From the NCBI GenBank assembly GCA_002104895.1, contig MCFG01000018.1, forward strand, positions 120,001 to 184,000: DNA of 64,000 nt, in the 5' to 3' direction. The notes beneath the pieces were generated by a model, which saw nothing but the letters and a program-made list of their open reading frames with translations, was not told the origin of the DNA and ran no database searches. The stretch comes from Anaeromyces robustus. Lineage: Eukaryota; Neocallimastigomycota; Neocallimastigomycetes; Neocallimastigales; Neocallimastigaceae. The translations under genes were made by a program, and so were the position numbers. This document shows, one piece after another, positions 42,184 through 53,407 of this stretch; the first letter of the stretch is position 1; the number at the start of each line of letters is the position of its first letter.

Positions 42184-43212
42184 AATGTGTTGCATTTCGC
42201 AATGTTGCATTTCGCAATATGATATGGGGCGCATATTAAATTTTTGCAATGAGGCGCATAAAAAATAAATAAAAAAATGAAAAATTTTTTAACACAAATT
42301 ATGAAAGCCACGTTATGAAATAAAATAAAATAGAATTTAAAAAAATTAAATAAATAAATAAAAAATATATATATAAATAAATGAATAGAAAATAAACAAA
42401 TAAATAAATATTTCTTTTCTTATTAATTACTTACAAAAAAAAAATAAAGTAAAAAAATTAAAAAAAAAAAATTTTTATAAAATTAAGTATATTTATATTA
42501 TTTTTTTGATAAATGAATAATAATAAATAAAATAAAAGATAATAAATAACAGTATTATATATGTATTTTTATTAAAAAGACGATAACAAATAATAAATAA
42601 AACAATAATATAAATTTTAGAATAAAGAAAAGAAACAAATAAATAAATATTTTTTTATAAATTACTTATTTACAAAAAAAAAATATAAAAATAAAAATTC
42701 ATTATAAAATTAAATATTTTTATAAAATTTTTTTGATTTGAAATATTAAAAGAAATATTCAATATTATTAAAATATTAAATAAAAATTATAATTAAATAA
42801 AAAAAATATTCAAAAAATATTCAATATTATTAAAATATTAAATAAAAAAATATTGAAGAAATATTCAATATCATTAAATAAAAAAAATAAATAAAATATT
42901 ATTAAAATACTAAAAAAATATTCAATATCATTAAATAAAAAAAATAAATAAAATATTATTAAAATACTAAAAAAAATTCAATATTAAAAAAATATTTAAT
43001 ATTATTAAATCATTAAATAAAAATATTATTAACTAAAAAAATATTATTAAATAAATAATTCTTTATATTATATTTTTATTTATTTAATTATTTATACAAT
43101 TATGCGCCCCATTGCGAAATGCAACCTACAAATCTTTGTCATGCGCCCCATTGCGAAATGCAACATTGCGAAATGCAACATTGTGAAATGCAACATTGTG
43201 AAATGCAACTCT
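42184..43212. mobile_element. Inverted-repeat element with iterated 15-bp motifs
   Basis: The ends carry the motif TTGCATTTCGCAATG in opposite orientation. Two tandem copies lie at the left (42190, 42205), followed by GGGGCGCAT. The right end has five complementary copies (43111, 43150, 43165, 43180, 43195; the last two with C-to-T change), with GCGCCCC beside two of them. The interior of about 850 bp is AT-rich, with direct repeats such as AAAATACTAAAAAAATTC and no credible gene. Non-autonomous DNA element (MITE or Helitron-like cannot be separated). The end motif resembles that of the 33331-33823 element. Confidence 0.6.
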
Positions 43213-43430
43213 CCCATTAAAATTCCATGTCTTAGCATTTTGGTGTGGACGCCCTTAATTTATATTTTTTATATTTGTACTAACCTAATCTAATAGTCTA
43301 CAGGCCCTACATATGAACAATGGTTATAGGGAGCCGAACATCACATTATTAGGTTAATTCTATTCAATATACTGATCATTATATCATTTTATGAAGCATG
43401 AATAGCTACGCCTCAAATATTTATTAAAAA
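43213..43430. other. G+C-richer island of unknown nature
   Basis: This patch includes GGTGTGGACGCCC, TCTACAGGCCCTACATATG and GGTTATAGGGAGCCGAACAT. TAACCTAAT (43281) is inverted as ATTAGGTTA near 43348. Composition is unlike the surroundings, suggesting inserted DNA (perhaps an LTR or element end) next to the inverted-repeat element. No coding frame or tRNA/rRNA fold was recognised. Confidence 0.4.
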
Positions 43431-43540
43431 GAATTATTTAATTACTAAAAAAATATTTTTTTTTATCATGAATTTTAAATATTATATTTTCTAGTTTTTA
43501 AAAAAATTATAATATATAATAATCTTTATTATATAATTTT

Positions 43541-43831
43541 TTTATTTTTTGAAATATTATAAATACTATAAATTTTTATATTTAACTTAAATTTTTATAT
43601 ATAAAAATTTTTTTAATAGTGAGTGAACATAAAAAATTTATAAAGTGTTAATATTTTAGTATATATAGAATTGAATAAGATGGACAAAAGTATCCCGTTG
43701 CTAAACAATCATTTTAAAAGTTTAATTATTTATAATCTAAAATAATTACTAAACATTGCTAAACAATCATTTTAAAAGTTTAATATAAAATAAAAAATTT
43801 ATGGTATTTATAATATTTCAAAAAATAAAAA
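43541..43831. repeat. Fold-back repeat with about 42-bp arms
   Basis: The arm TTTATTTTTTGAAATATTAT (43541) is matched by the reverse complement of about 43789-43831. Inside lie two direct copies of TTGCTAAACAATCATTTTAA (43698 and 43756). MITE-like, non-coding. Confidence 0.6.
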
Positions 43832-44348
43832 AACTCTTTTTTTTTTTTTTTTATGAATTGAAAATATAAAATAATTAATTTTTAACTTTTTTTCATTTAA
43901 AAAAACATGTATCGCTAAGTTTTAAAAACTATCTTAATCAAATCTTAATATATATTTCTAAAAATCAATTTATCCCAAAGGAATGAATATTTGGAGAAAA
44001 TGAAAAGATAACTATGAAAATTGAACAATAAAAATATAAAAAAATAGTAATAATAATATATTAATAAAAAATTGCTCATGTCTCATATATAATTACTAAA
44101 TTAAAAAAAAATAATAAAAAAGATTAAATTATTCCTTTTTTTTCGTTTTTATTTTTTAGTTTTTTATTTTTATTTTAATTTTTTATTCATCTTTTTTTAT
44201 TTTATTTTATATACTACTGTAACTAATCCAATTAAAAAAATTAATTAAAAATTAAATAAATATAATAATTATTGATTATAAAATTATATATAATTCTTTT
44301 TTTTTCTCAACAATTTATTCAATTACATATTGATTATAAATATTAAAA

Positions 44349-46273
44349 ATGGGTAATATAATTGGTGGTATCATGAGCAAAGATCCAGATGACTTGTTTA
44401 GTTATAATACACCTAAAGTTGTCAAAGTCAGAGATCGTCGTTTAGGTAAAATATATAATAATTTGTAAAAATAGAAATGTACAAATATATATTAATTTTT
44501 AAATTGTAAACATTTATTATTATAAATAAATCAAAAAAAAAAAAAAAGGTATACCATATTATTGTTTTATGATATGTATTTTCTGTTATATTTGTTATAC
44601 AGTAATTGCAAATCAACGTTATTTAAATACAGAAGAACCAGGGGGTGGTAATTATTACTATTACAAATATAATTATATATATTTATTTATATATTGCTTT
44701 TCAAACAATAAAATGTATATATAATAAATATTATTAACAGGTTCTATAAGAACTACGCTTAAAGTTTATGATTTTGAAGAAGAATATGAACCTGTTCAGA
44801 TGGGTACTAAGGAAATTAAATGGATATATTGGAATGCACCTCAAATTGTTTATCCAGCCGGACAGGATGGATCCATGTTTATTACAACTAGAGTGACAGA
44901 ATCAAATTTAGTATATAAAAAAGGAAATGACTTTAATGAATCTGAATGTAATCCATTTTTACCAACCAAAAGAAGTTGTCGCCAAACATCAGTAAATCCT
45001 ACTACATATTACGTTGCAGATATCGAATCAATGACTGTAAATAACATTCTAAAATTATTTTTTATTATAATTATAATATAATTATTGTTAAATTTTCTAA
45101 TTTAAACGATTTAATATTGTTTTGATTTATAAAGATTATGGTTGAACATACTATTAGAGGAAATTTATTAGATATTACAGAAGTTAATAAAAACTTATAT
45201 GGTGAATTATTAGACGAAAAAGATAATGTAGTATGGAGATTTTTCCCAAAAGATACAAAAGAAAATACAATAAAAAAAGGTGCAAATTATACTATAAGAG
45301 AAGAGGGTATTCCTGGTGATATTTTCTCCGTTGGTACTTTATTAAAAGCTTCAGGATTTAGTCTTGATGGTACATTTTATACTATACTTTTAAATATATA
45401 TATAATACAATTTTTATATATATAACAACAAAATTAATATAAAATTAATACTAAAAATATTATAGATCCAAATAACGGAGATGAAACTTATCGTTATTCC
45501 GGTTGTGTTATTGTTATAATCATTGAATATAATAATAATCATGAAAAAATTCAATATAAATATAAACCAAGTATGTAATCATAAATATATATATTAATAA
45601 ATATATTTAATAAAATATTTTATGAAGTTTAATTATTAACTATTTATTAAAAATTCTATATATAGCTTTAATTAAAAATGCAGAAATGAAAGTTCTTGAA
45701 TTAGTTAACGACATTAACTATGTAAATAAAAATATTTTACCCACATTTACAGATAATGGTTTAGATAACCCTAATGAATCTGTTGGTTGGTTAGAATATA
45801 ATAGACATGGAATAGAAATTAAGTTCGTTCAATTAGGTATACTTATATTATATAAATATATATATAATATAAATATAGTATAACACTCAGATAATATATA
45901 TGTGTAATAAAAAAATAAATTTACTAATCAAATATTACCTATATATAAATAGGTGACATTGGTGTATTTGATTTCATGGCATTATGTATGAATTTAGTAG
46001 CATCTATTGCTATGTTATCTGTTGCGTCAAGTGTTGTTGAATCTCTTATGTTATATATTTTACCAGAAAAGGGAATATACAGAAGATTCAAGGTAAAAAT
46101 TATAATATATAATATATAAAAATTTATATTGAATAAATATTAAATAATATTTTAATTTATAATAGTACGAACTTACCGAGGACTTCTCAGATATTAGAGA
46201 TCACAATAAATTAGAAAAGAAAGAACTTAAAGAAAGAGAAAAAGAAATATCAGAAAAATCTGGACAAGCATAA
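44349..46273 (+). CDS. P2X-type ATP-gated cation channel
   Basis: Predicted 416-residue membrane protein. Eight exons: 44349-44445, 44549-44647, 44741-45036, 45135-45369, 45466-45570, 45666-45836, 45953-46092, 46166-46273; all introns are GT..AG and in frame. It has P2X topology. A short cytosolic N-terminus carries the conserved T-x-K site (SYNTPKVVKVRDRRLG). TM1 is at about residues 33-52 (IPYYCFMICIFCYICYTVIA). A roughly 290-residue ectodomain has family-like stretches (NAPQIVYPAGQDGSMFITTR; GDIFSVGTLLKASGF; YNRHGIEIKFVQLGDIGVFD). TM2 is at about 342-365. The C-terminal motif Y-x3-K (YRRFK) follows TM2. One ectodomain lysine (TTLK) fits the ATP-contact lysine. The vertebrate 10-cysteine pattern and the NFR motif are not evident, so ligand affinity may differ. 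P2X channels form trimers gated by ATP. In Dictyostelium they work on the contractile vacuole; an osmoregulatory role in wall-less zoospores is inference. Confidence 0.85.
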
Positions 46274-48118
46274 AAAAATTAAATATTTTCCAATTTTGAA
46301 CTATTTTTACATTTATTATTATATTCTTAGAATATTTTTAAATATATATTATCTAAATTTATAGAATATTTGAATAACTGTAGTTTTTCATAAATATGTA
46401 TAATGTGTATACATTATCTTTTTTTAGTTACATCTAAATGTATTATATATAATTAAAATGTAATATAAAAAATAAAAATTAATGTACATTATTACATTAA
46501 TAAATGTATTATTAGAAATTATAATATATATATAATAATATTATTACATAAATAAATAATTAAAAAATAATAGATTTTTTTTACGTTAATAGTTTATTCA
46601 CTTATTTAACTAAATCTTGTATATAATTAATTTCTATATAATCAATCGATTAATTTAATATTTATTTCTATAGTTTCTTTTTCCTCTCAAAGATTTTCCA
46701 TTTGTTATAATCAGTTTTTAGTAAATATTTTTATTAAAATATATTTTTTATAAGTAAAAAATATCAATTATGATTATATATAACTTAAAGAAATATTTAA
46801 AATTTGTTAAATTATTCAATAATTTCAATATATATTATTTTCAATATTTAATGTAAATTATATAAACTTAAAAATAATATATTATTATTTATTGCCAATC
46901 ATAAACTGACAAATAAAATTAATAAAATAAATATAATTATATACAAAGGTTAGATTAATGTATTATTAAAATAAATTACTGTGTACTTAATAGTTCAAAT
47001 TATTGTATAATATAGTTTAGATTTTATTATATAACAATTGTTCTTCTATTCAACCAGTTTTTAATAAAATAAAAAAAAATTTAAAATGATTAAAAGAACA
47101 ATAAAATTTATTACTATATATTTAATTAATATTTATTATTATTACTTCATAAAATGATTTTATTATTTATTTTATGACTTATTATAATATTACTGATCAT
47201 TTCTATATTACAATGTTTATGTAAGGAAAAAAAGTTAAAAGGAAAATCTATGTATTAATTACAGATATATTTAATGTATACATTATGTATTATAAAATGT
47301 TAGTAAGTTTAGAAAATTTAAATATAACAAATACATAAATAATTATTATTAAAATATATAAAAAATATTTAATTTTTAATATTTATATATGGTCTTCGAT
47401 ACTAATAAATCAAATCATAAATAAATAAATAAATAAATAATAAATAAATAAATAAATAATAAATAAATAAATAAATATATAAAAAAATATGGAAATAATT
47501 AATTATTTAAAAATATGGATTATTTATATTAAATATATTTTGTACTAAATCAAATCACTAATGATTAAATATAATATATTCTATTAATATATTCAAATAT
47601 ATAATTATTTGTGATGATTAATTAAATTTTATTAAGTAAGATGTATTCTTTTTTAATAAATTAAATTTTATATATAATATCTATATAAAAGAAATCAATA
47701 ATTGATATAAAATTTATTACTTTTTACTTTTTTTTTTTTATTTTAGAATAACTTTTTTTCTTTAAAAAATAACATTTTATTTTTTTTTAAAGGTAATTAA
47801 ATATACGAAATGAATTAAATAATTATATATGATAAATGTGAATTAATAGAAAAAAAAATTAAATTATTATTTTCATTGATTGTTACACTTTATAATAAAA
47901 GTATTTCAATTATATAAAAATAAATAAACAACAATTAGATTTTTTTTTAAAAAAAAAAATATGGATAATATATTTAACTAATACAATAAACAAATAAAAA
48001 TAAATGTTTTAAATACTTATTTCAATCTTTATAAATAATGAAAATTATTAAATATAAAATATATATTTTACTAATAAAATTATTTATATATATTAAAGAA
48101 GTATAATATATATACAAT
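46274..48118. other. Gene-free interval between P2X and SND1
   Basis: No gene seen. A/T-rich with (AAAT)n tracts near 47420-47475. It contains the 3' end of the channel transcript and the SND1 promoter, neither of which can be delimited. Confidence 0.5.
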
Positions 48119-49732
48119 ATGAGTAAGAAGGGAAGAGGAATTGTTAAATCTATAGTATCTGGAGATACTCTTATTATTAAGGGTAGAGCAGTAAATGGAC
48201 CACCACCAGAAAAAATTATTTCATTCTCAAATGTTGAAGCACCAAAGTTAGGAACTCAAAATGATCCATCTAGAGAAGAAGTAAAATACTTTTTTATTTT
48301 GAACCTATGATAAATAGACTTATGTTATAAAATAATAATTACATATTTAATTAATTTATATTTTGTTATTTTATATATATAATAGCTATTCGCTTTACAA
48401 TCTCGTGATTATCTTCGTAAACTTTTAGTTGGTAAGGAAGTAACTTATGAAATTGATTACACTACTAATACCAATAAAAGAGATTTTGGTTCAATTTCTA
48501 TTCCAAAGGTTATTGAAGGAGAAACTAACATTACACGTATTATGGTTAAAAAAGGATTTGTTAAAGTTAGAAATAATGATAGAAATTCTTCTGAGTATGT
48601 TTTATTATTAAAATATTGTATTTATCATATTAAAAATAATATACTGATAAAATTTTTTTTCTTTTAATACATATAAATTTTAACATAAAAAAAGAGAACT
48701 TGATTATTTAACTCAATTAGAACAACAAGCTAAAAAAGAACACAGAGGAATGTGGGCTAAAGATCAAGATACTGGTGTAAGTTTTTTTTTTATTTTTATC
48801 TATGTTTTTTCTTATTTCTATTTCTATTTTATATTTATGTTTTTTATTTCAACTTTTTCTATTTTTTTATTTTTATGTTTTTTTTATTTTTTTTTTTATT
48901 TTTTTATTTTTATGTTCTTTTTATTTTTTTTTATTTTTTTATTTTTTTATTTTTTATTTTTTTTTTATTTTTTTTTTATTTTTTTTTTATTTTTTATTTT
49001 TTTTTATTTTTTATTCTTTATTTTTTTATTAATTTTTATTCTTTATCTGTTTTTCTTTTCATTAAATAAATGAATATAATTGATATATATATATTAAATA
49101 TAATTTTTATAACAAATAATTAAATTTAATAAAGAAACGTGAAGTTTCTTGGAAGATTGATTCAAAAGATGTAGATGCATTCTATAAAAAATTCAAGGGA
49201 AAGAAATTAAACGGTACTTTTTAACATATAATAATTTATTTGTTTGTTATAAATATGATTAATAAATAATAATAATAATAATTCCTTATAATAATATAAA
49301 TTGTTACTTCTTAAAAAAATATTATAGGTGTTGTTGAACAAGTTCGTAGTGGTTCAACTGTACGTGTTGCCGTAAAAATTCCAGATCAATTAGTTCCAAC
49401 TTATCAATATATTGTTTTATCAATGTCTGGTATTAGATCACCAATGTTCAGAAAGAATATTCCAAATGTTGACGATTTAGTTGAACCATATGGTGAAGAA
49501 GCAAGATACTTTACTGAATCTAGAATTCTTCAAAGTGATGTTAAAGTTATTATTGAAAACAAACTTCCTAATGGTGATTTTATTGGATCTATTCTTCACC
49601 CAGCTGGTAATATTGCTGAAGTTTTACTTCTTGAAGGGTAAGTAATTCAAATATTAAATTTAAAAATATAAATAATTGTTTAAAAAATTATATATATAAT
49701 ATTATCAATATTATATTTGATTAATATTAAAA

Positions 49733-49804
<72 letters not shown>

Positions 49805-51931
49805 GTTTAGCCAAAATTAATGATCCAACTTTAATGGATGTCACTGGATGTGACATATTAAAATTAAGAGAGGCTGAAAATAAAGCTAAAGAAAAGAAAC
49901 TTCGTATCTGGAAAGACTTCGTTGTTACTGATAAGAATTTACCACCAGATTCTAATTTCAATGGTCAAGTTGTTAGAATTATCAGTGGTGATACTCTTGT
50001 TGTTCAAAATCCAGTTAATGGTAGAGAAAAGAAGGTTACTTTATCTAGTATTAAAAGACCTCCACAAGATAAACAAACTATTGGTAGAAATGCTCAAGAT
50101 TCTGGTTATGCTTACGAAGCTAAGGAATTCTTAAGAAAGAAATTAATTGGTAAAAATGTTCATGTTAAGGTTGATTACGTTAAAGAAGCTACAGGAGAAT
50201 ACGAAGAAAGAGAATGTGCAACTGTTACTTACAAGAACCAAAATGTAGCTGAATTACTTATATCTAAGGTTAGTTTATAATTCAATATGTATAAATAAAT
50301 AATATTTTGTTTATTTTATATATATTTGTTATATAAATAAATAGAAGAATTATAACTATAATTTTGTTAATTTTTTCATTTTTTTTTTTTTTTTTAAAAA
50401 AAAAAATAAACCTCTATAAAAAAATATTAATATAATTTTATTTATTATATAATTTTTTTTTAATTTAATGCAAATTATATAGGGTTTAGCTACAGTAATT
50501 TGGCACAAACGTGAAGATCAAGATCGTTCACCATTCTATGATCGTTTACGTATGGCTGAAGAAGAAGCTAAAGAAGCTAAGATTGGTATGCACAGTGATA
50601 AGGAAGCTCCAGTTTACAGATATGTCGATGCTTCTGAAAATTTATCTAAAGCTAAGAGTTTCTTAACTAGTTTTCAAAATGGTACTAGCCGTGGTATTGT
50701 TGACTACATTCCAAATTGTGGTCGTTATATTCTTCGTGTCCCAAAAGAAAACTGTCGTATGGTTTTAGTTCTTGGTGGTATTCGTGCTCCAAGATTAGGT
50801 AAGACTGAAAAAGATAAGTCTGAACCATTTGCTAAAGAAGCCCTTGACTACGTTAATAGCTCTATTCTTCAACATGATGTTGAATTTACTGTTGAAACTA
50901 CCGACCGTTCTGGTGGTTTTATTGGTGCTTTATTTGCTACTATCAATGGTATAAAGAAGAACATTGCTGTTCAATTATTAGAATTAGGTTATGTTCGTAT
51001 TAATGATTATTCTGCTGACCAAAGCCCATACAGAGATGAATTATATGAAGCTGAAGAAAAAGCTAAGGCTGCTAAAATTAACATCTGGGAAAATTACGTT
51101 CCAGAAGTTAAGGAAGAAGTTGAAGTTGTTGTTAATAAGTCCACTCCACTTCCACAAAAAGCTATTGAAAGAGTTGAAGTTGTCTTAAGTAATATGACAT
51201 CAGCAGTTGATATTTGTGTTCAACTTGCTTCCAGTAATCTTGGTAGATTGGAACAATTAATTGATGATCTTAATAATTATGAATCTCGCTCAGAAAATGC
51301 TCCAAAAACTCCATTTGTTCCAAAGAATAATGAAATTATTGCTGCTAAATTCTCTGAAGATAATACTTGGTACCGTGCTCGTGTTCGTAAGCTCTTCAGC
51401 GAAGGTGGTAAAAGAAAAGCTAATGTCTTCTATCTTGATTATGGTAACAGTGAAGATTTAGTTGTTAGTAATAACAATCTTCGTCCACTTCCAGAACAAT
51501 TTAGTGTTAAGAAAATTCCACAATATGCTGTTGAAGCTAAGCTTGCTTTTATTGATGTCTTCAGTGATGAAGATTGGAAGATTGAAGCTTATGAACAATT
51601 CCAAGATATTACTGATCAAAAATCTTTAATTGCTGATGTTATTTCTAAGAATGGTAATTCCATGAGTATTATGTTATACACTAAGGAATCTGGTGCTAAA
51701 ACCGTTGCCTCTAGTGTTAATGCTCAATTACTTGCTGAAGGTCTTGCTATGGTTCAAAAGAATTGGATTAAAAGAGTTGATAATGAAATTATTAAACGTG
51801 CTAAGAGTATGGTTGATTCTAAAAAGATTATTAAATCAATTCCAGAAGTTTTAATTGAAATTCAAGATCAAGCTAAGAAATCTAGAATTAATGCTTGGAG
51901 ATATGGTGATATTACTGAAGATGATGAATAA
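48119..51931 (+). CDS. SND1: Tudor-staphylococcal nuclease (SND1 / Tudor-SN)
   Basis: Predicted 917-residue protein, the usual length of SND1 (about 910). Exons: 48119-48280, 48386-48594, 48695-48776, 49135-49213, 49328-49637, 49806-50268, 50483-51931; all joins are GT..AG and in frame. It contains four staphylococcal-nuclease-like OB domains. They start near residue 5 (GRGIVKSIVSGDTLIIKG), 178 (NGVVEQVRSGSTVRVAV), 342 (FNGQVVRIISGDTLVVQ) and 504 (SRGIVDYIPNCGRYILRV). A Tudor domain lies at about 718-775 with aromatic-cage-type residues (NTWYRARV, FYLDYGNSEDL). It is inserted in a partial fifth SN fold at the C-terminus. Known roles of the family are RNA binding, stress-granule and RISC association, transcriptional co-activation and decay of edited RNA. 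The Tudor domain binds methylarginine. The third and fifth introns hold T-rich and (AAT)n tracts. Confidence 0.95.
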
Positions 51932-53407
51932 ATTAATAAAATGAAATAAAATAAAATGAAATAAATATAAAAATAAATAGAAAATAGAAATGAAAATAAA
52001 TCAAAATAAATTTCTTTCCTCACTTTTTTAAAACAGAACAGAACAAAACAAAACATAATCATAACAATAAAAAAAAAATATGTTCTTAACATATTTATTT
52101 TAAATTTTTTTCTATTATTTACATATATATAGATATAATTAAAACAAATTATACTTTAAAAAAATAAAATAAAATGAAAAATAAAATAAAATGAAAAAAT
52201 ACAAATAATAATCAAAAATAAAAAAAAAAATGTTAAAAAAATATATATATATATTAAAAAAAGTATAAAAAAAAAAAAAATTAAAAAAAAAAAAAAAAAA
52301 GAAAGCAAATATAATTTATATATAATATAAAAAAAATAATTTTAGAATATATATATTAATATGCAAATAATTATATATATAATATTAAATAATAATAATA
52401 ATCAGCATATATAATAATAATAATAAAAATAATAAAAAATTAAAAAAAAAATAAATAAATAAATAAATAAAAAATAAAATATATATAATATATATTAATT
52501 ATTAATAGTAAACAACATTAATAAACAAATACATATTATTTCATATTAATATAAATAATAATAATAAAAGAATTAATAAACAACTTTTTTAGATTTTCTT
52601 TCTTTTATTATTTTTTTTTTTTTTTGTTGTTGTTGTTGTTCCTATTATTTTATTATTATTATTTTTTTTTTGTTTTTGTTTTTTATATTTCTTTTTTGTT
52701 TTAAATAAATTGTTAAATAATTGGATAAATTTAATAATCAATATAACTGACCAACAAAAAAAAAAAAAAAAAAAAAAAGATTTCTTATAATAATATAAAT
52801 TCAGAATAATAAGTTTAACAATTCTAATAATACAATAATATTAAAAATAATATTATTGTTACTGGTATAATCTACTGATTTTTTAATTATTTTCATTAGA
52901 ATCTCCTTAAAATAATGGATAATTTTTATTACCCATTCTAAAAAAAATTTTTTTTTTTGTTTTTTTAATTAGTAATAATTAATTATTATTTCAACCATTA
53001 TTTTATTTATAACAAAATAAAAATCTATTAAATATATATAAACATATTAGAAATATATATATATATACTTCTAATAATCCTTTTTTCTATTATTATGATT
53101 ACTACTTTTACTTGTTATTATTTGTTATTATTTGTTATTATTTGTTTTTATTTGTTTTTATATTTGTTTTTATTTATTTGTTAAAAAATTAATTTTACAT
53201 TTTAATTTTTTTTTATTCTTTTTTTTTTTTATTTTTTATTTTTATTTTTTTTTTTTTCTTTTTTGATTTTTATTTTTCATTATCTTTATTTTTTTTTAAT
53301 TATTCATTATTATTATTTTATTTTAAAATATTATATAATTATGATTTGAATCTATAATCATTTATCCTATATAAGAAAAAAATTTAAATAAATTAATTTA
53401 TATTAGA
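51932..53407. other. Gene-free interval between convergent SND1 and PDI genes
   Basis: No gene seen. Homopolymers, (AT)n and a GTTGTT tract near 52625. The two flanking genes converge here, so it should contain both polyadenylation regions; no specific signal stands out in such AT-rich DNA. Confidence 0.5.

Noticed and set aside
48750-49073. Phe/Leu-rich frames within SND1
   Set aside because: They are T-homopolymer sequence of the third SND1 intron; the flanking exons join in frame across it.
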